Source: Acidobacteriota bacterium (lineage in GTDB: Bacteria > Acidobacteriota > Thermoanaerobaculia > Thermoanaerobaculales > Sulfomarinibacteraceae). Taken from it: 64,000 bases of DNA. Position 1 is the stretch's first letter, and every line of letters starts with the position of its first letter. Shown here in pieces: positions 1-7,420 of the stretch. The DNA is taken from NCBI GenBank assembly GCA_022340665.1, contig JAJDNM010000148.1, positions 55,127 to 119,126 on the forward strand, in the 5' to 3' direction. Position numbers and translations under genes: made by a program. The notes below the pieces were generated by a model. It was given only the letters and a program-made list of their open reading frames with translations. It was not told where the DNA came from and did no database searches.

Positions 1-1
1 C

Positions 2-424
2 TCGGATGAGACCGCCGGAGTCCACAAGTATCTCGCCGACCCGGATGCTCCGGAGGCAGATGTCGAGCTCGCGTTTTTCGGAATTGACGAATTCGCGCAG
101 GACCAGGAAGGCATCTCGATTTACAAAATCAACGATGGGACCGGCTATATCCTGGTCTCCGATCAACAGACAAACACCTTCCGCGTGTACCGTCGGGAGG
201 GAGAACCAGGTGATCCCCACGACCACCAGGTGGTCAAGGTCGTCAAGGTGTCGACCAACGAGAGTGACGGGTCCGATGTGACGAACGTTCCCGTGGACGA
301 GAGATTCCCATCCGGTCTTTTCGTTGCGATGTCGGACAACCAGACGTTCCACTACTACTCGTGGGATGACATCGCAGGGGATGATCTCAAGAGAGCGCCG
401 AACGGAGAACTTCTCACGCCATAG
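2..424 (+). CDS. 3-phytase, beta-propeller type (C-terminal part)
   Basis: The reading frame is open from the window edge to a TAG at 422-424, so only about the last 140 residues are present. They resemble the C-terminal blades of secreted beta-propeller phytases, which release phosphate from phytate in a calcium-dependent way. Visible signatures are an acidic blade around FFGIDEFAQDQEG, the strand GYILVSDQQTNTF, a VYRREG turn and the terminal FHYYSWDDIAGDDLK segment. The N-terminus, signal peptide and most blades lie upstream of the window. The gene points the same way as the HAD hydrolase 70 bases downstream. The family call rests on motif recall, so substrate specificity is inferred. Confidence 0.75.
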   Translation, partial: SDETAGVHKYLADPDAPEADVELAFFGIDEFAQDQEGISIYKINDGTGYILVSDQQTNTFRVYRREGEPGDPHDHQVVKVVKVSTNESDGSDVTNVPVDERFPSGLFVAMSDNQTFHYYSWDDIAGDDLKRAPNGELLTP

Positions 425-494
425 ATTCGGATCCTCGTGTTGCACTCATTCAGGCGCCGGTTTGCGCGACGCCCGTGATTGGGAGGACGGACGA

Positions 495-1121
495 TTGGAT
501 GCGAAATCGAAGTTTGAAGTCCTGCTCTTCGATCTCGGCGGGGTGCTGATCGATTTCGCAGGATTCGACGAGCTCGGTCCGCTCATGCCGGGTGTGACCG
601 ATCGGGCGGAGGTGCGTGACCGATGGATCGCGTCTGAATCCGTCCAGCGATTCGAACGTGCAGAGATATCGCCTCAGCAATTCGCGCGTGGCGTGATCGA
701 GGAGCTGCAGCTGGTCATCACGCCCGAAGAGTTTCTCACCGCGTTCGTCGAATGGGCGAGGGGATTTTATCCGGGGGCCCGATCTCTCCTCGAGCGGATC
801 CCGCGGTCCTATAGGCTGGCCTGCCTGAGCAACTCGAACCAGCTGCACACGCCACTGCACCGTCGGCACGTAGAACCTCTGATGAAGCACTGCTATTTCT
901 CGGACGAAGTCAACGTGGTCAAGCCGGAAGCGGCGATATTCAAACACGTGATTTCTGACCTCGCGGTGGCACCGGACCGGATTGCGTTTTTTGATGATAC
1001 GGCGGTGAACGTGGCCGCTGCCCGGGCAGCCGGTATGGTCGCCTACGAGGTCGACGGAGTTGCCGCGCTCGAGAGATGTCTGAACGAAATCGGCGTGCTC
1101 AGCTCAGAGCGAGCTGCATGA
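495..1121 (+). CDS. HAD-superfamily hydrolase (HAD-IA phosphatase-like)
   Basis: Small cytoplasmic phosphatase-like protein of about 208 residues. Motif I is LFDLGGVLI near the N-terminus (nucleophile Asp; the second Asp of the usual DxD is Gly here, as in YihX-like members). Motif II is LSNSN, the motif III lysine is in NVVKPEAAIF, and motif IV is FFDDTAVNVAAA. Translation probably starts at the TTG at 495, preceded by GGGAGG at 481-486. The open frame continues upstream, but the extra residues are arginine-rich and look non-coding. The 3' end overlaps the convergent ABC ATPase gene by 23 bases. The substrate is unknown; a sugar phosphate would be a reasonable guess for this subfamily. Confidence 0.8.
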   Translation: MDAKSKFEVLLFDLGGVLIDFAGFDELGPLMPGVTDRAEVRDRWIASESVQRFERAEISPQQFARGVIEELQLVITPEEFLTAFVEWARGFYPGARSLLERIPRSYRLACLSNSNQLHTPLHRRHVEPLMKHCYFSDEVNVVKPEAAIFKHVISDLAVAPDRIAFFDDTAVNVAAARAAGMVAYEVDGVAALERCLNEIGVLSSERAA

Positions 1122-2589
1122 TCCGCTCCTGAGACGCCTCTTTTCGAGAGAGGATTCCCTGCAGCGATCCTTCGTTCATCACGGCGACGCGATCGGCGAG
1201 TCCGAGCAATTCGGGCATTTCGCTCGAAATGAGCACCACTGCCACGCCCTGTTCGACGAGCTCGCCGATGAGTTCGTAGATCTCGGACTTGGCGCCGACA
1301 TCGATGCCGCGCGTGGGCTCGTCGAAGAGCAGGACCCGGCAGCCGGCAGCCAGCCATCTCGCAAGCACGACTTTTTGCTGGTTACCGCCGGAAAGGTCGA
1401 TGATTTCCTGATCCAGAGATGCCGCCCGGATGTGCAGCTTCTCCACCAGTTCGGCGGCCCGCCTGTGCTCGGCGGCGAGGTCGAGCATTCCGTAGCGGGA
1501 GAACTCGTCGAGGCTGGTCAGAGTGATGTTGTCGGAAACTGAAAGCTGGAGGACTAACCCCTGCTGCTTGCGGTCCTCGGTGAGGAAACCGAGGCCGGAT
1601 GCGATGGAGGCCTGGGGATCGTTGCCGGGGAGGACGGTGTCGCCCACTGTGACAGTTCCGCCGTCGATCGGATCGGCTCCGAAAATGGCCCGCGCCAGTT
1701 CCGTTCTTCCCGAACCCATGAGCCCCGCGACGCCGAGGATTTCACCAGCACCCACCTCCAAGGTGATTGGTTCGAGGACGTTGTCCCGACGGAGGTCGAT
1801 CACTTCAAGAATGGTCTCTCCGATTTCTACCACGCGCTTGGAGATGTGCTCGTCGATGGTACGTCCGACCATCAGGCGGATGAGTTCGCCCTGATCAGTC
1901 TCTTCGACATGTCGCGTGCCGACTGTTCTGCCGTCACGCATGACCGTAACCCGATTGCCGATCGCGAAGATCTCGCGCATCCTGTGAGAGATGTAGATGA
2001 CGGGCACACCGTCCCGCGTGAGCTGGTGTATGACGTCGAACAGGGATTCGATTTCGTGGTCGGACAGCGCCGCCGTCGGCTCGTCCATCACAAGGAGGCG
2101 CGCCTCTTCGTTGAGGGCGCGTGCGATCTCGACCAGCTGCTGTTCAGCGACCGACAATGTCGAGACCGGCGCGTCGGGATCGACCTTGCAGCGAACTCGA
2201 CGCAAGAGGTTGAACACGGTTGTTCGCATCGCGTCTCCGCGGATGAAGCCCCCTCGAGTCGGTTCGTGGCCGAGGAAGATGTTTTCCGCTACGCTCAAAC
2301 CCGGGATGAGATTGAGCTCCTGGTGGATCATGACCAGGCCGATGCGTCCGGCCTCGATCGGGCTCTCGGGTGCGATCGGTCGCCCACCGAGGGAAACGGT
2401 GCCGGCATCCCTCGAGTATTGCCCACAGAGAATCTTCATCAGGGTTGATTTCCCGGCACCGTTTTCACCGAGAAGAACGTGAACTTCACCCGGGGCGACT
2501 TCGAGATGGGCATCCTGGAGGGCCTGCACGCCAGGGAACGCCTTCCAGATGCCTGTCATCTGCAGGAACGGCTGTGCGGTGTCGTTCAC
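1099..2589 (-). CDS. Sugar ABC transporter, double ATP-binding subunit (RbsA/MglA family)
   Basis: A 496-residue protein with two tandem ABC domains, as in RbsA, MglA and XylG; it powers import of a monosaccharide through the permease encoded just upstream. The first domain has an intact Walker A (GENGAGKST), an LSVAEQQ-type signature and Walker B MDEPTAAL. The second has the usual degenerate P-loop (GLMGSGRTEL), a clear LSGGNQQKV signature and FDEPTRGIDVGAKSEIY. The GTG start overlaps the stop of the permease/binding-protein gene (GTGA), which implies translational coupling. The substrate cannot be read from the sequence; ribose, galactose, xylose and autoinducer-2 importers share this fold. 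Confidence 0.92.
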   Translation of the reverse strand: MNDTAQPFLQMTGIWKAFPGVQALQDAHLEVAPGEVHVLLGENGAGKSTLMKILCGQYSRDAGTVSLGGRPIAPESPIEAGRIGLVMIHQELNLIPGLSVAENIFLGHEPTRGGFIRGDAMRTTVFNLLRRVRCKVDPDAPVSTLSVAEQQLVEIARALNEEARLLVMDEPTAALSDHEIESLFDVIHQLTRDGVPVIYISHRMREIFAIGNRVTVMRDGRTVGTRHVEETDQGELIRLMVGRTIDEHISKRVVEIGETILEVIDLRRDNVLEPITLEVGAGEILGVAGLMGSGRTELARAIFGADPIDGGTVTVGDTVLPGNDPQASIASGLGFLTEDRKQQGLVLQLSVSDNITLTSLDEFSRYGMLDLAAEHRRAAELVEKLHIRAASLDQEIIDLSGGNQQKVVLARWLAAGCRVLLFDEPTRGIDVGAKSEIYELIGELVEQGVAVVLISSEMPELLGLADRVAVMNEGSLQGILSRKEASQERIMQLALS

Positions 2590-4553
2590 CGGGTTTCTGC
2601 CGTTTCTGCCGGCGCATTCGCAGCGCCCTCGAAGGCTCCAAGGTTGTTGATGTCGATCATTTCGACTTTCGTGAGGATTTCCGGAGGTGGGGAGACCCCG
2701 TTGCGTAAGAGGTTGACTGCGTGCAGTATTCCGAGGCGTCCCATTTCGCTTGGGAACTGGGCGACCGAACCCTGCATCCGGCCCGATCGGATATTGGCGA
2801 GCGCGTCGGGAATGGCGTCGAAACCGACGATCGAGACATCCTGCAGACGCTCTGCGGCGTCCGCCGCCTCCAGTGCTCCGAGGGCCATCTCGTCGTTCGC
2901 CGCGAAAATGGCATCGATTTCCGGGTGTGCCTGCAAAAGGTTTTCCGCCACGTTGTATGCCAAAGCGCGTTCCCAGTTGGCCGTCTGGCTGGCGACGACG
3001 TGGATCCCCGGCACATCGCGGATCCCATCGAGGAAGCCGAGGCGGCGTTGGTCCGCCGTTTCGTGGCCTGAAATACCCTCGATGATGACGACGTTGCCGG
3101 ACCCGCCGAGAAGCTGAGCGAGGTAGCGGCCGGCGACCGCGCCACCCTCGAAATTGTCCGAGCCGATGTAGGTGAGAACCTCCGCACCGACAGAATCCGC
3201 CGCCGCCTGGTCGATCCTGGTATCGAGCAGGAGCACTGGGATTTCGGCATCGTTGGCCTGGCGGATGGCCGGCACCAGCTCTTTGGAACCGGATGGGGCG
3301 AGCAGAATGGCGTCGACCCGCTGCTGAATCAGATTCTCGATGATCTGGTACTGCCGTTCGACGTCGGTTTCACGATCTGCAGCGAGCGAAACCAGATGGA
3401 CGTCGAGGGCTTCGGCCTCAGCCGCAGCGGCCGACTCCATCGCGGCCCAGAACGGGGAGTTGAGGGCTTTCGGCACGAAGGCGACGGTCAACGTCTGATC
3501 ATCCAGAGTACCTGTCGTAGAGGATCGAAATCCGATCGCTGCGGTCACCAGAATCACCACGATGATGCCGGTGATCACCCATTTGCGGTATCGCAGCCAT
3601 CCTCGGGGATTGGAAACCGAGGGGCCTCGGTGGCGAGCCCGGTCGAGCACCACCGCCGTGATCAGAACCCCGCCCACGACCATGCCCTCGAGGGCCGAGG
3701 GGACGTTGAGCGCGTTGAGTCCGTTGCGTAGTGTTCCCATGATCAACGCACCGATCAGGGTGCCGATCATGCGCCCCTCGCCACCCATCAGACTCACGCC
3801 ACCGATGACTGCGGCTGCTATCGCATAGAGCTCGTACATCTCGCCGGACAACGGGGAGGCTGCGTTCAACCTCGACGTCATCAATACCGCCGCAACACCT
3901 GCCATCAATCCCGATAGGGCATAGATCGCGACCTTGTAGCGCCCGACCGGGACCCCTGAAAGCCACGCCGCTTGCTCGTTGCCACCTATCGCGTAGGTGT
4001 ATCGACCGAGCTTTGTGCGGGTCAATACGAGATGGGCAGCGAGGTACAGTGCGGCGACCACGATCACCATGACCGGAATACCAGCGATATCTCCCGACAG
4101 GGCACGGAAAGACTCCGGCAATCCGCTGATCGGCTTCGAACCTGAGTAGATCTTGGCCGCACTGCGCGCGATGAGCATCATCCCGAGAGTCGTGATGAAC
4201 GGAGGAATGCGTCCGAGAGTCGTAATCAGCCCGTTGAAGAGGCCGCAGCCGAGACCGATGAGAAGCCCGCCTCCGATGGCGACGAAGTTTGAATGCCCGG
4301 CGACCAGGAGGTCTGCGACAACCAAACCACTGAATGCGAGAATCGAACCCACCGAGAGGTCGATCCCGCCCGAGATGATGACGAAGGTCAATCCGATACC
4401 CAGGATTGCGTTGATGGCCGATTGTTCCATCACGTTGAGAAGGTTTTCGGTCGACAGGAAATGAGGAGAAGCGATTCCGAAGAGAATGACCAGGCCAATG
4501 AGGATGAACAGGGTCTGCAGCCGCGCCGCGAGGTTCTGCGTCATAATCAACAT
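2586..4553 (-). CDS. Fused sugar ABC permease and substrate-binding protein (RbsC-RbsB type)
   Basis: A single 655-residue frame joins two normally separate importer subunits. Residues about 1-310 are an RbsC-like permease (ISGGIDLSVGSI, repeated hydrophobic segments, MGGEGRMIGT loop). A further hydrophobic segment at about 324-343 (WVITGIIVVILVTAAI) is followed at about 355-655 by a RbsB-like binding domain (VAFVPKALNSPFWAAM, IIENLIQQRVDAILLAP, FAANDEMALGALEA, VSIVGFDAIP). The binding domain is therefore tethered to the outer face of the inner membrane rather than free in the periplasm. Two in-frame ATGs (4553 and 4544) could start it. It lies 36 bases after the glycerophosphodiesterase stop and overlaps the ATPase gene, suggesting one operon. 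Confidence 0.9.
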   Translation of the reverse strand: MLIMTQNLAARLQTLFILIGLVILFGIASPHFLSTENLLNVMEQSAINAILGIGLTFVIISGGIDLSVGSILAFSGLVVADLLVAGHSNFVAIGGGLLIGLGCGLFNGLITTLGRIPPFITTLGMMLIARSAAKIYSGSKPISGLPESFRALSGDIAGIPVMVIVVAALYLAAHLVLTRTKLGRYTYAIGGNEQAAWLSGVPVGRYKVAIYALSGLMAGVAAVLMTSRLNAASPLSGEMYELYAIAAAVIGGVSLMGGEGRMIGTLIGALIMGTLRNGLNALNVPSALEGMVVGGVLITAVVLDRARHRGPSVSNPRGWLRYRKWVITGIIVVILVTAAIGFRSSTTGTLDDQTLTVAFVPKALNSPFWAAMESAAAAEAEALDVHLVSLAADRETDVERQYQIIENLIQQRVDAILLAPSGSKELVPAIRQANDAEIPVLLLDTRIDQAAADSVGAEVLTYIGSDNFEGGAVAGRYLAQLLGGSGNVVIIEGISGHETADQRRLGFLDGIRDVPGIHVVASQTANWERALAYNVAENLLQAHPEIDAIFAANDEMALGALEAADAAERLQDVSIVGFDAIPDALANIRSGRMQGSVAQFPSEMGRLGILHAVNLLRNGVSPPPEILTKVEMIDINNLGAFEGAANAPAETAETR

Positions 4554-4589
4554 CCTAGCCGAACCCCTCGATTCAGGAGAGGTCCGGCC

Positions 4590-5474
4590 TCAGGGCACAG
4601 CAGTCGCAGGAGTCAGGGTTGGGGTCGTGGATTCGTCCCGAACCGGTCTCAGAATATCCAGTAGCCGGTCCGGACGGTCGGTGAATATCGCGTTGATTCC
4701 CTTCCCGACAAGACGTCGCATCCGTCGCGGTTTGTTGACCGTGTACACACCGATCGGAAGACCGTGTTCCCGACACCGCCTCAACATTATTCGGGTGAGC
4801 CGCTGGCGCTTGATATTGAAGACCGTGGCGCCGAGCTCAGCCGCGATCTCGACCGCATCCCGCCCGGTGTGGAGCTCCGTGTTGTAGAGGACAGCGGTTC
4901 GGATTTCGGGGGCGATTGCGTGCATCTGCAGGAGGGCGGTCGGAGAGAACGAGGACACGACAACCTGCTCGCACATGTCGCGTCCGCGGATCGCGGATGC
5001 TACTCGCTTCACCACGCCCCGGTCCACGGACTCGCTCTTGATCTCGACGTTGAGCAGGATGCGGCCATTTGCCTCGGCCAGGACCTCGTCGAGGGTGGGG
5101 ATGCGTTCTCCGGCAAATGACGGATCGAACCACGAACCCGCGTCTAGTTCTTTGAGCTCTTCCAAGGTGAATAGGGAGACTTCGCCGCTCCCGTTCGTGG
5201 TGCGATCGAGAGTTGGGTCGTGGATGACGACGACGTGCATGTCGGCCGACAAGGTCACATCGATCTCCGCCATATCGGCCCCGACCTCGATAGCTGCGCG
5301 GACCGCAGCACGGGTGTTTTCGGGCGCGGCGCCCGAGAAGCCTCGATGAGCGATGACGCGGGTTCGGGCGGCGCCGTCGTAGAACTCTCCGATCGCGGCT
5401 GGTCTTTCTCTTGCACCCACCACGGTCGGTATCAGATAGAGCAATCCGATGAACGCGAAGCAGGATCTTTTCAC
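4590..5474 (-). CDS. Exported glycerophosphodiester phosphodiesterase
   Basis: Hydrolyses glycerophosphodiesters to sn-glycerol 3-phosphate and an alcohol. The TIM-barrel signature is intact: VIAHRGFSGAAPENT (catalytic His and Arg), AEIDVTLSAD (metal-binding Glu and Asp), VVIHDPTLDRTTNG (second catalytic His) and NVEIKSE. I chose the GTG at 5474 because it begins a signal peptide (VKRSCFAFIGLLYLIPTVVGA), which predicts export to the periplasm. The frame is open for another 42 codons upstream, but those overlap the divergent promoter region. About 294 residues is normal for the family. It is transcribed in the same direction as the ABC importer downstream. Confidence 0.9.
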   Translation of the reverse strand: MKRSCFAFIGLLYLIPTVVGARERPAAIGEFYDGAARTRVIAHRGFSGAAPENTRAAVRAAIEVGADMAEIDVTLSADMHVVVIHDPTLDRTTNGSGEVSLFTLEELKELDAGSWFDPSFAGERIPTLDEVLAEANGRILLNVEIKSESVDRGVVKRVASAIRGRDMCEQVVVSSFSPTALLQMHAIAPEIRTAVLYNTELHTGRDAVEIAAELGATVFNIKRQRLTRIMLRRCREHGLPIGVYTVNKPRRMRRLVGKGINAIFTDRPDRLLDILRPVRDESTTPTLTPATAVP

Positions 5475-5575
5475 TGGTGGGTGATTGTAGGACGGTTTCC
5501 ACCGCCGGGGGCGGTCGCGGACTCGGACTTGGCTGCGGGATAGGGCATAATCCAGAGACACAAGAGGAGGCCAGC

Positions 5576-6955
5576 ATGGAAGCAACGACCTACTCGGCAC
5601 GGCGAAAGGCTCTGAGAATGGCCGTACCCGACGGTGCGATTTTGATTCTCGGGAATGAAGAGGCGCCGAAGAACTACGTCGATAACCCCTATCCGTTTCG
5701 GCAGGATTCGCACTTCCTTTACTACGCGGGTGTCAGCCAGGCAGGCATGGCACTGCTCATCGAGCCGGATGGACGCGAGGTCTTGTTCGGGACGCCAGAG
5801 CATCCCGACGACGTCATCTGGTTCGGTCCGCACGAGACCCTGGAGGACCATGCTGAATCCGCAGGCGTGGACTCGACATCTCCGATGGAGGAACTTGTCG
5901 AGAACCTGGAGAAATTTGCCGACGATGGGGGTGGGGTTCACTACCTGCCGCCCTACCGCGCGTCCCGCCGTTTTGCGCTCGGTGCGCTGCTCGGAGCGGA
6001 CCCGCGCGAGGTGGATAACGGCGTGTCGCAGGAACTGGTGGCGGCGGTGGCGGGCCAGCGCTCGGTCAAGGGAGAGGCGGAGATCTCCGAGATGGAGGAC
6101 GCTCTGGCGATCACAGCCAAGATGTATAACGCGACGATGCGGAGTGCCGCACCCGGCCGAACAGAGGCCGAGATCGCGGCGATTCACCAGGCGGCAGCCG
6201 GCGCCAGCGATCGAAATCAGGCATTCAACCCGATCGTGACGGTCTGCGGTGACGTCCTGCACAACACCAGCTACGAGAACACACTCGAGGAGGGCGATCT
6301 GCTGCTGGTCGACAGCGGAGCGGAGTCTCCGAGGTTCTACGCTTCAGACATCACCCGGACGATGCCGGTCACCGGGAAATTCACCAGCCAGCAGCGGGAC
6401 ATCTACGAGGTAGTGCTGGCCGCGAACATGGAGGCCATCGACGCGGCGGGTCCCGGTGTGACGAATCGACATCTCCACCTTTTGGCGGCGAAGACGGTCA
6501 CCGAAGGGCTCAAGGACCTGGGGATCATGAAGGGAAACGTCGATCGCGCAGTGGCTGCCGGTGCCCACGCCCTGTTCTTCCCGCACGGCATCGGTCATCT
6601 CATCGGCCTCGATGTGCACGACATGGAGGATCTGGGTGATGTGGTCGGTTACGAACCGGGCGAGGAGAGATCGAGCCAGTTCGGCCTCAACGCCCTGCGT
6701 TTGGCGAAAAAGCTCGAGCCAGGATTTGTGATCACGATCGAACCGGGCGTGTACTTCATCGCCGCCCTGGTCGAGCGCTGGGAGGGGGAGGGCCGCCACA
6801 AGGGCTACATTCGCTACGACAGGCTGGCTGAATATTGCGGTTTCGGTGGAGTCCGGATCGAGGACGATGTTCTGATCACCAAGAACGGCCACCGGGTGCT
6901 CGGACAGCCGATTCCGAAGAGTGTCGACGAGATCGAGGAGGCGATGCGGGGGTAG
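5576..6955 (+). CDS. pepP: Xaa-Pro aminopeptidase (aminopeptidase P, M24B)
   Basis: Removes N-terminal residues that precede proline. The protein is 459 residues, close to the family norm of about 440. The N-terminal domain carries the PYPFRQDSHFLYYAG signature. The pita-bread domain shows the metal ligands: LLLVDSGAE, YASDITRTMPV, HGIGHLIGLDVHD, the Glu of ITIEPGVYF and the Glu of VRIEDDVLIT. The ATG at 5576 is preceded by AGGAGG at 5565-5570, so the start is well supported even though the frame opens upstream. It is divergent from the glycerophosphodiesterase with about 100 bases between starts; CATAAT at 5546-5551 could be part of its promoter, but I see no good -35 box. Confidence 0.93.
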   Translation: MEATTYSARRKALRMAVPDGAILILGNEEAPKNYVDNPYPFRQDSHFLYYAGVSQAGMALLIEPDGREVLFGTPEHPDDVIWFGPHETLEDHAESAGVDSTSPMEELVENLEKFADDGGGVHYLPPYRASRRFALGALLGADPREVDNGVSQELVAAVAGQRSVKGEAEISEMEDALAITAKMYNATMRSAAPGRTEAEIAAIHQAAAGASDRNQAFNPIVTVCGDVLHNTSYENTLEEGDLLLVDSGAESPRFYASDITRTMPVTGKFTSQQRDIYEVVLAANMEAIDAAGPGVTNRHLHLLAAKTVTEGLKDLGIMKGNVDRAVAAGAHALFFPHGIGHLIGLDVHDMEDLGDVVGYEPGEERSSQFGLNALRLAKKLEPGFVITIEPGVYFIAALVERWEGEGRHKGYIRYDRLAEYCGFGGVRIEDDVLITKNGHRVLGQPIPKSVDEIEEAMRG

Positions 6956-6958
6956 TTC

Positions 6959-7420
6959 CTACCAGTCGGGGAAGGGCTTGTGCATCCAGACCTCGACGAT
7001 GTGGTCGCGGCGCTCTGCGAGCATGGGGTCCTCTGCACGAATCGACCTCGCGCGGTTCTCGAGGCGTTTGAAGTTCAGGCCGAGTGCCAGGACGACGAAA
7101 GACGGCGCGATAACGAGACCGAGGTCGTCGACTGTGAGGACGTCCTGGAGATAGCCGTAGCCGAAGACGATCCACGGCGCCACGAGGAGTGCGATCTGGA
7201 GCAGAGCGGCGTACATTTGGCGGGCAACGGTTTTTTCAAACGCCACGATGTCCTGGTAGGTCATGATCGCAGAAGTACGGCTCAGGAATGAAGCCAGCTG
7301 CCGCCTGTGGATAAAGGAGTTGACGACTGCGAGGGCTGGAGGCAGCAGCAGGGAGACGACGTACGGCGTCCTGGGGTCTGAAAAATCCATGTGTTCATTG
7401 TAGGTAAAACCTACCGTCAT
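6959..7420 (-). CDS. Small integral membrane protein, function unknown
   Basis: A 153-residue protein that I do not recognise. It has about three hydrophobic stretches (VVSLLLPPALAVV near residue 20, ALLQIALLVAPWIVFGYGYL near 70 and LGLVIAPSFVVLALGL near 100) and a charged C-terminal tail (KRLENRARSIRAEDPM...). Its ATG overlaps the stop of the upstream helicase gene (ATGA at 7417-7420), so the two are probably co-translated; a second ATG at 7390 is possible. It ends four bases from the convergent pepP stop. The link to a helicase is positional only. Confidence 0.7.
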   Translation of the reverse strand: MTVGFTYNEHMDFSDPRTPYVVSLLLPPALAVVNSFIHRRQLASFLSRTSAIMTYQDIVAFEKTVARQMYAALLQIALLVAPWIVFGYGYLQDVLTVDDLGLVIAPSFVVLALGLNFKRLENRARSIRAEDPMLAERRDHIVEVWMHKPFPDW

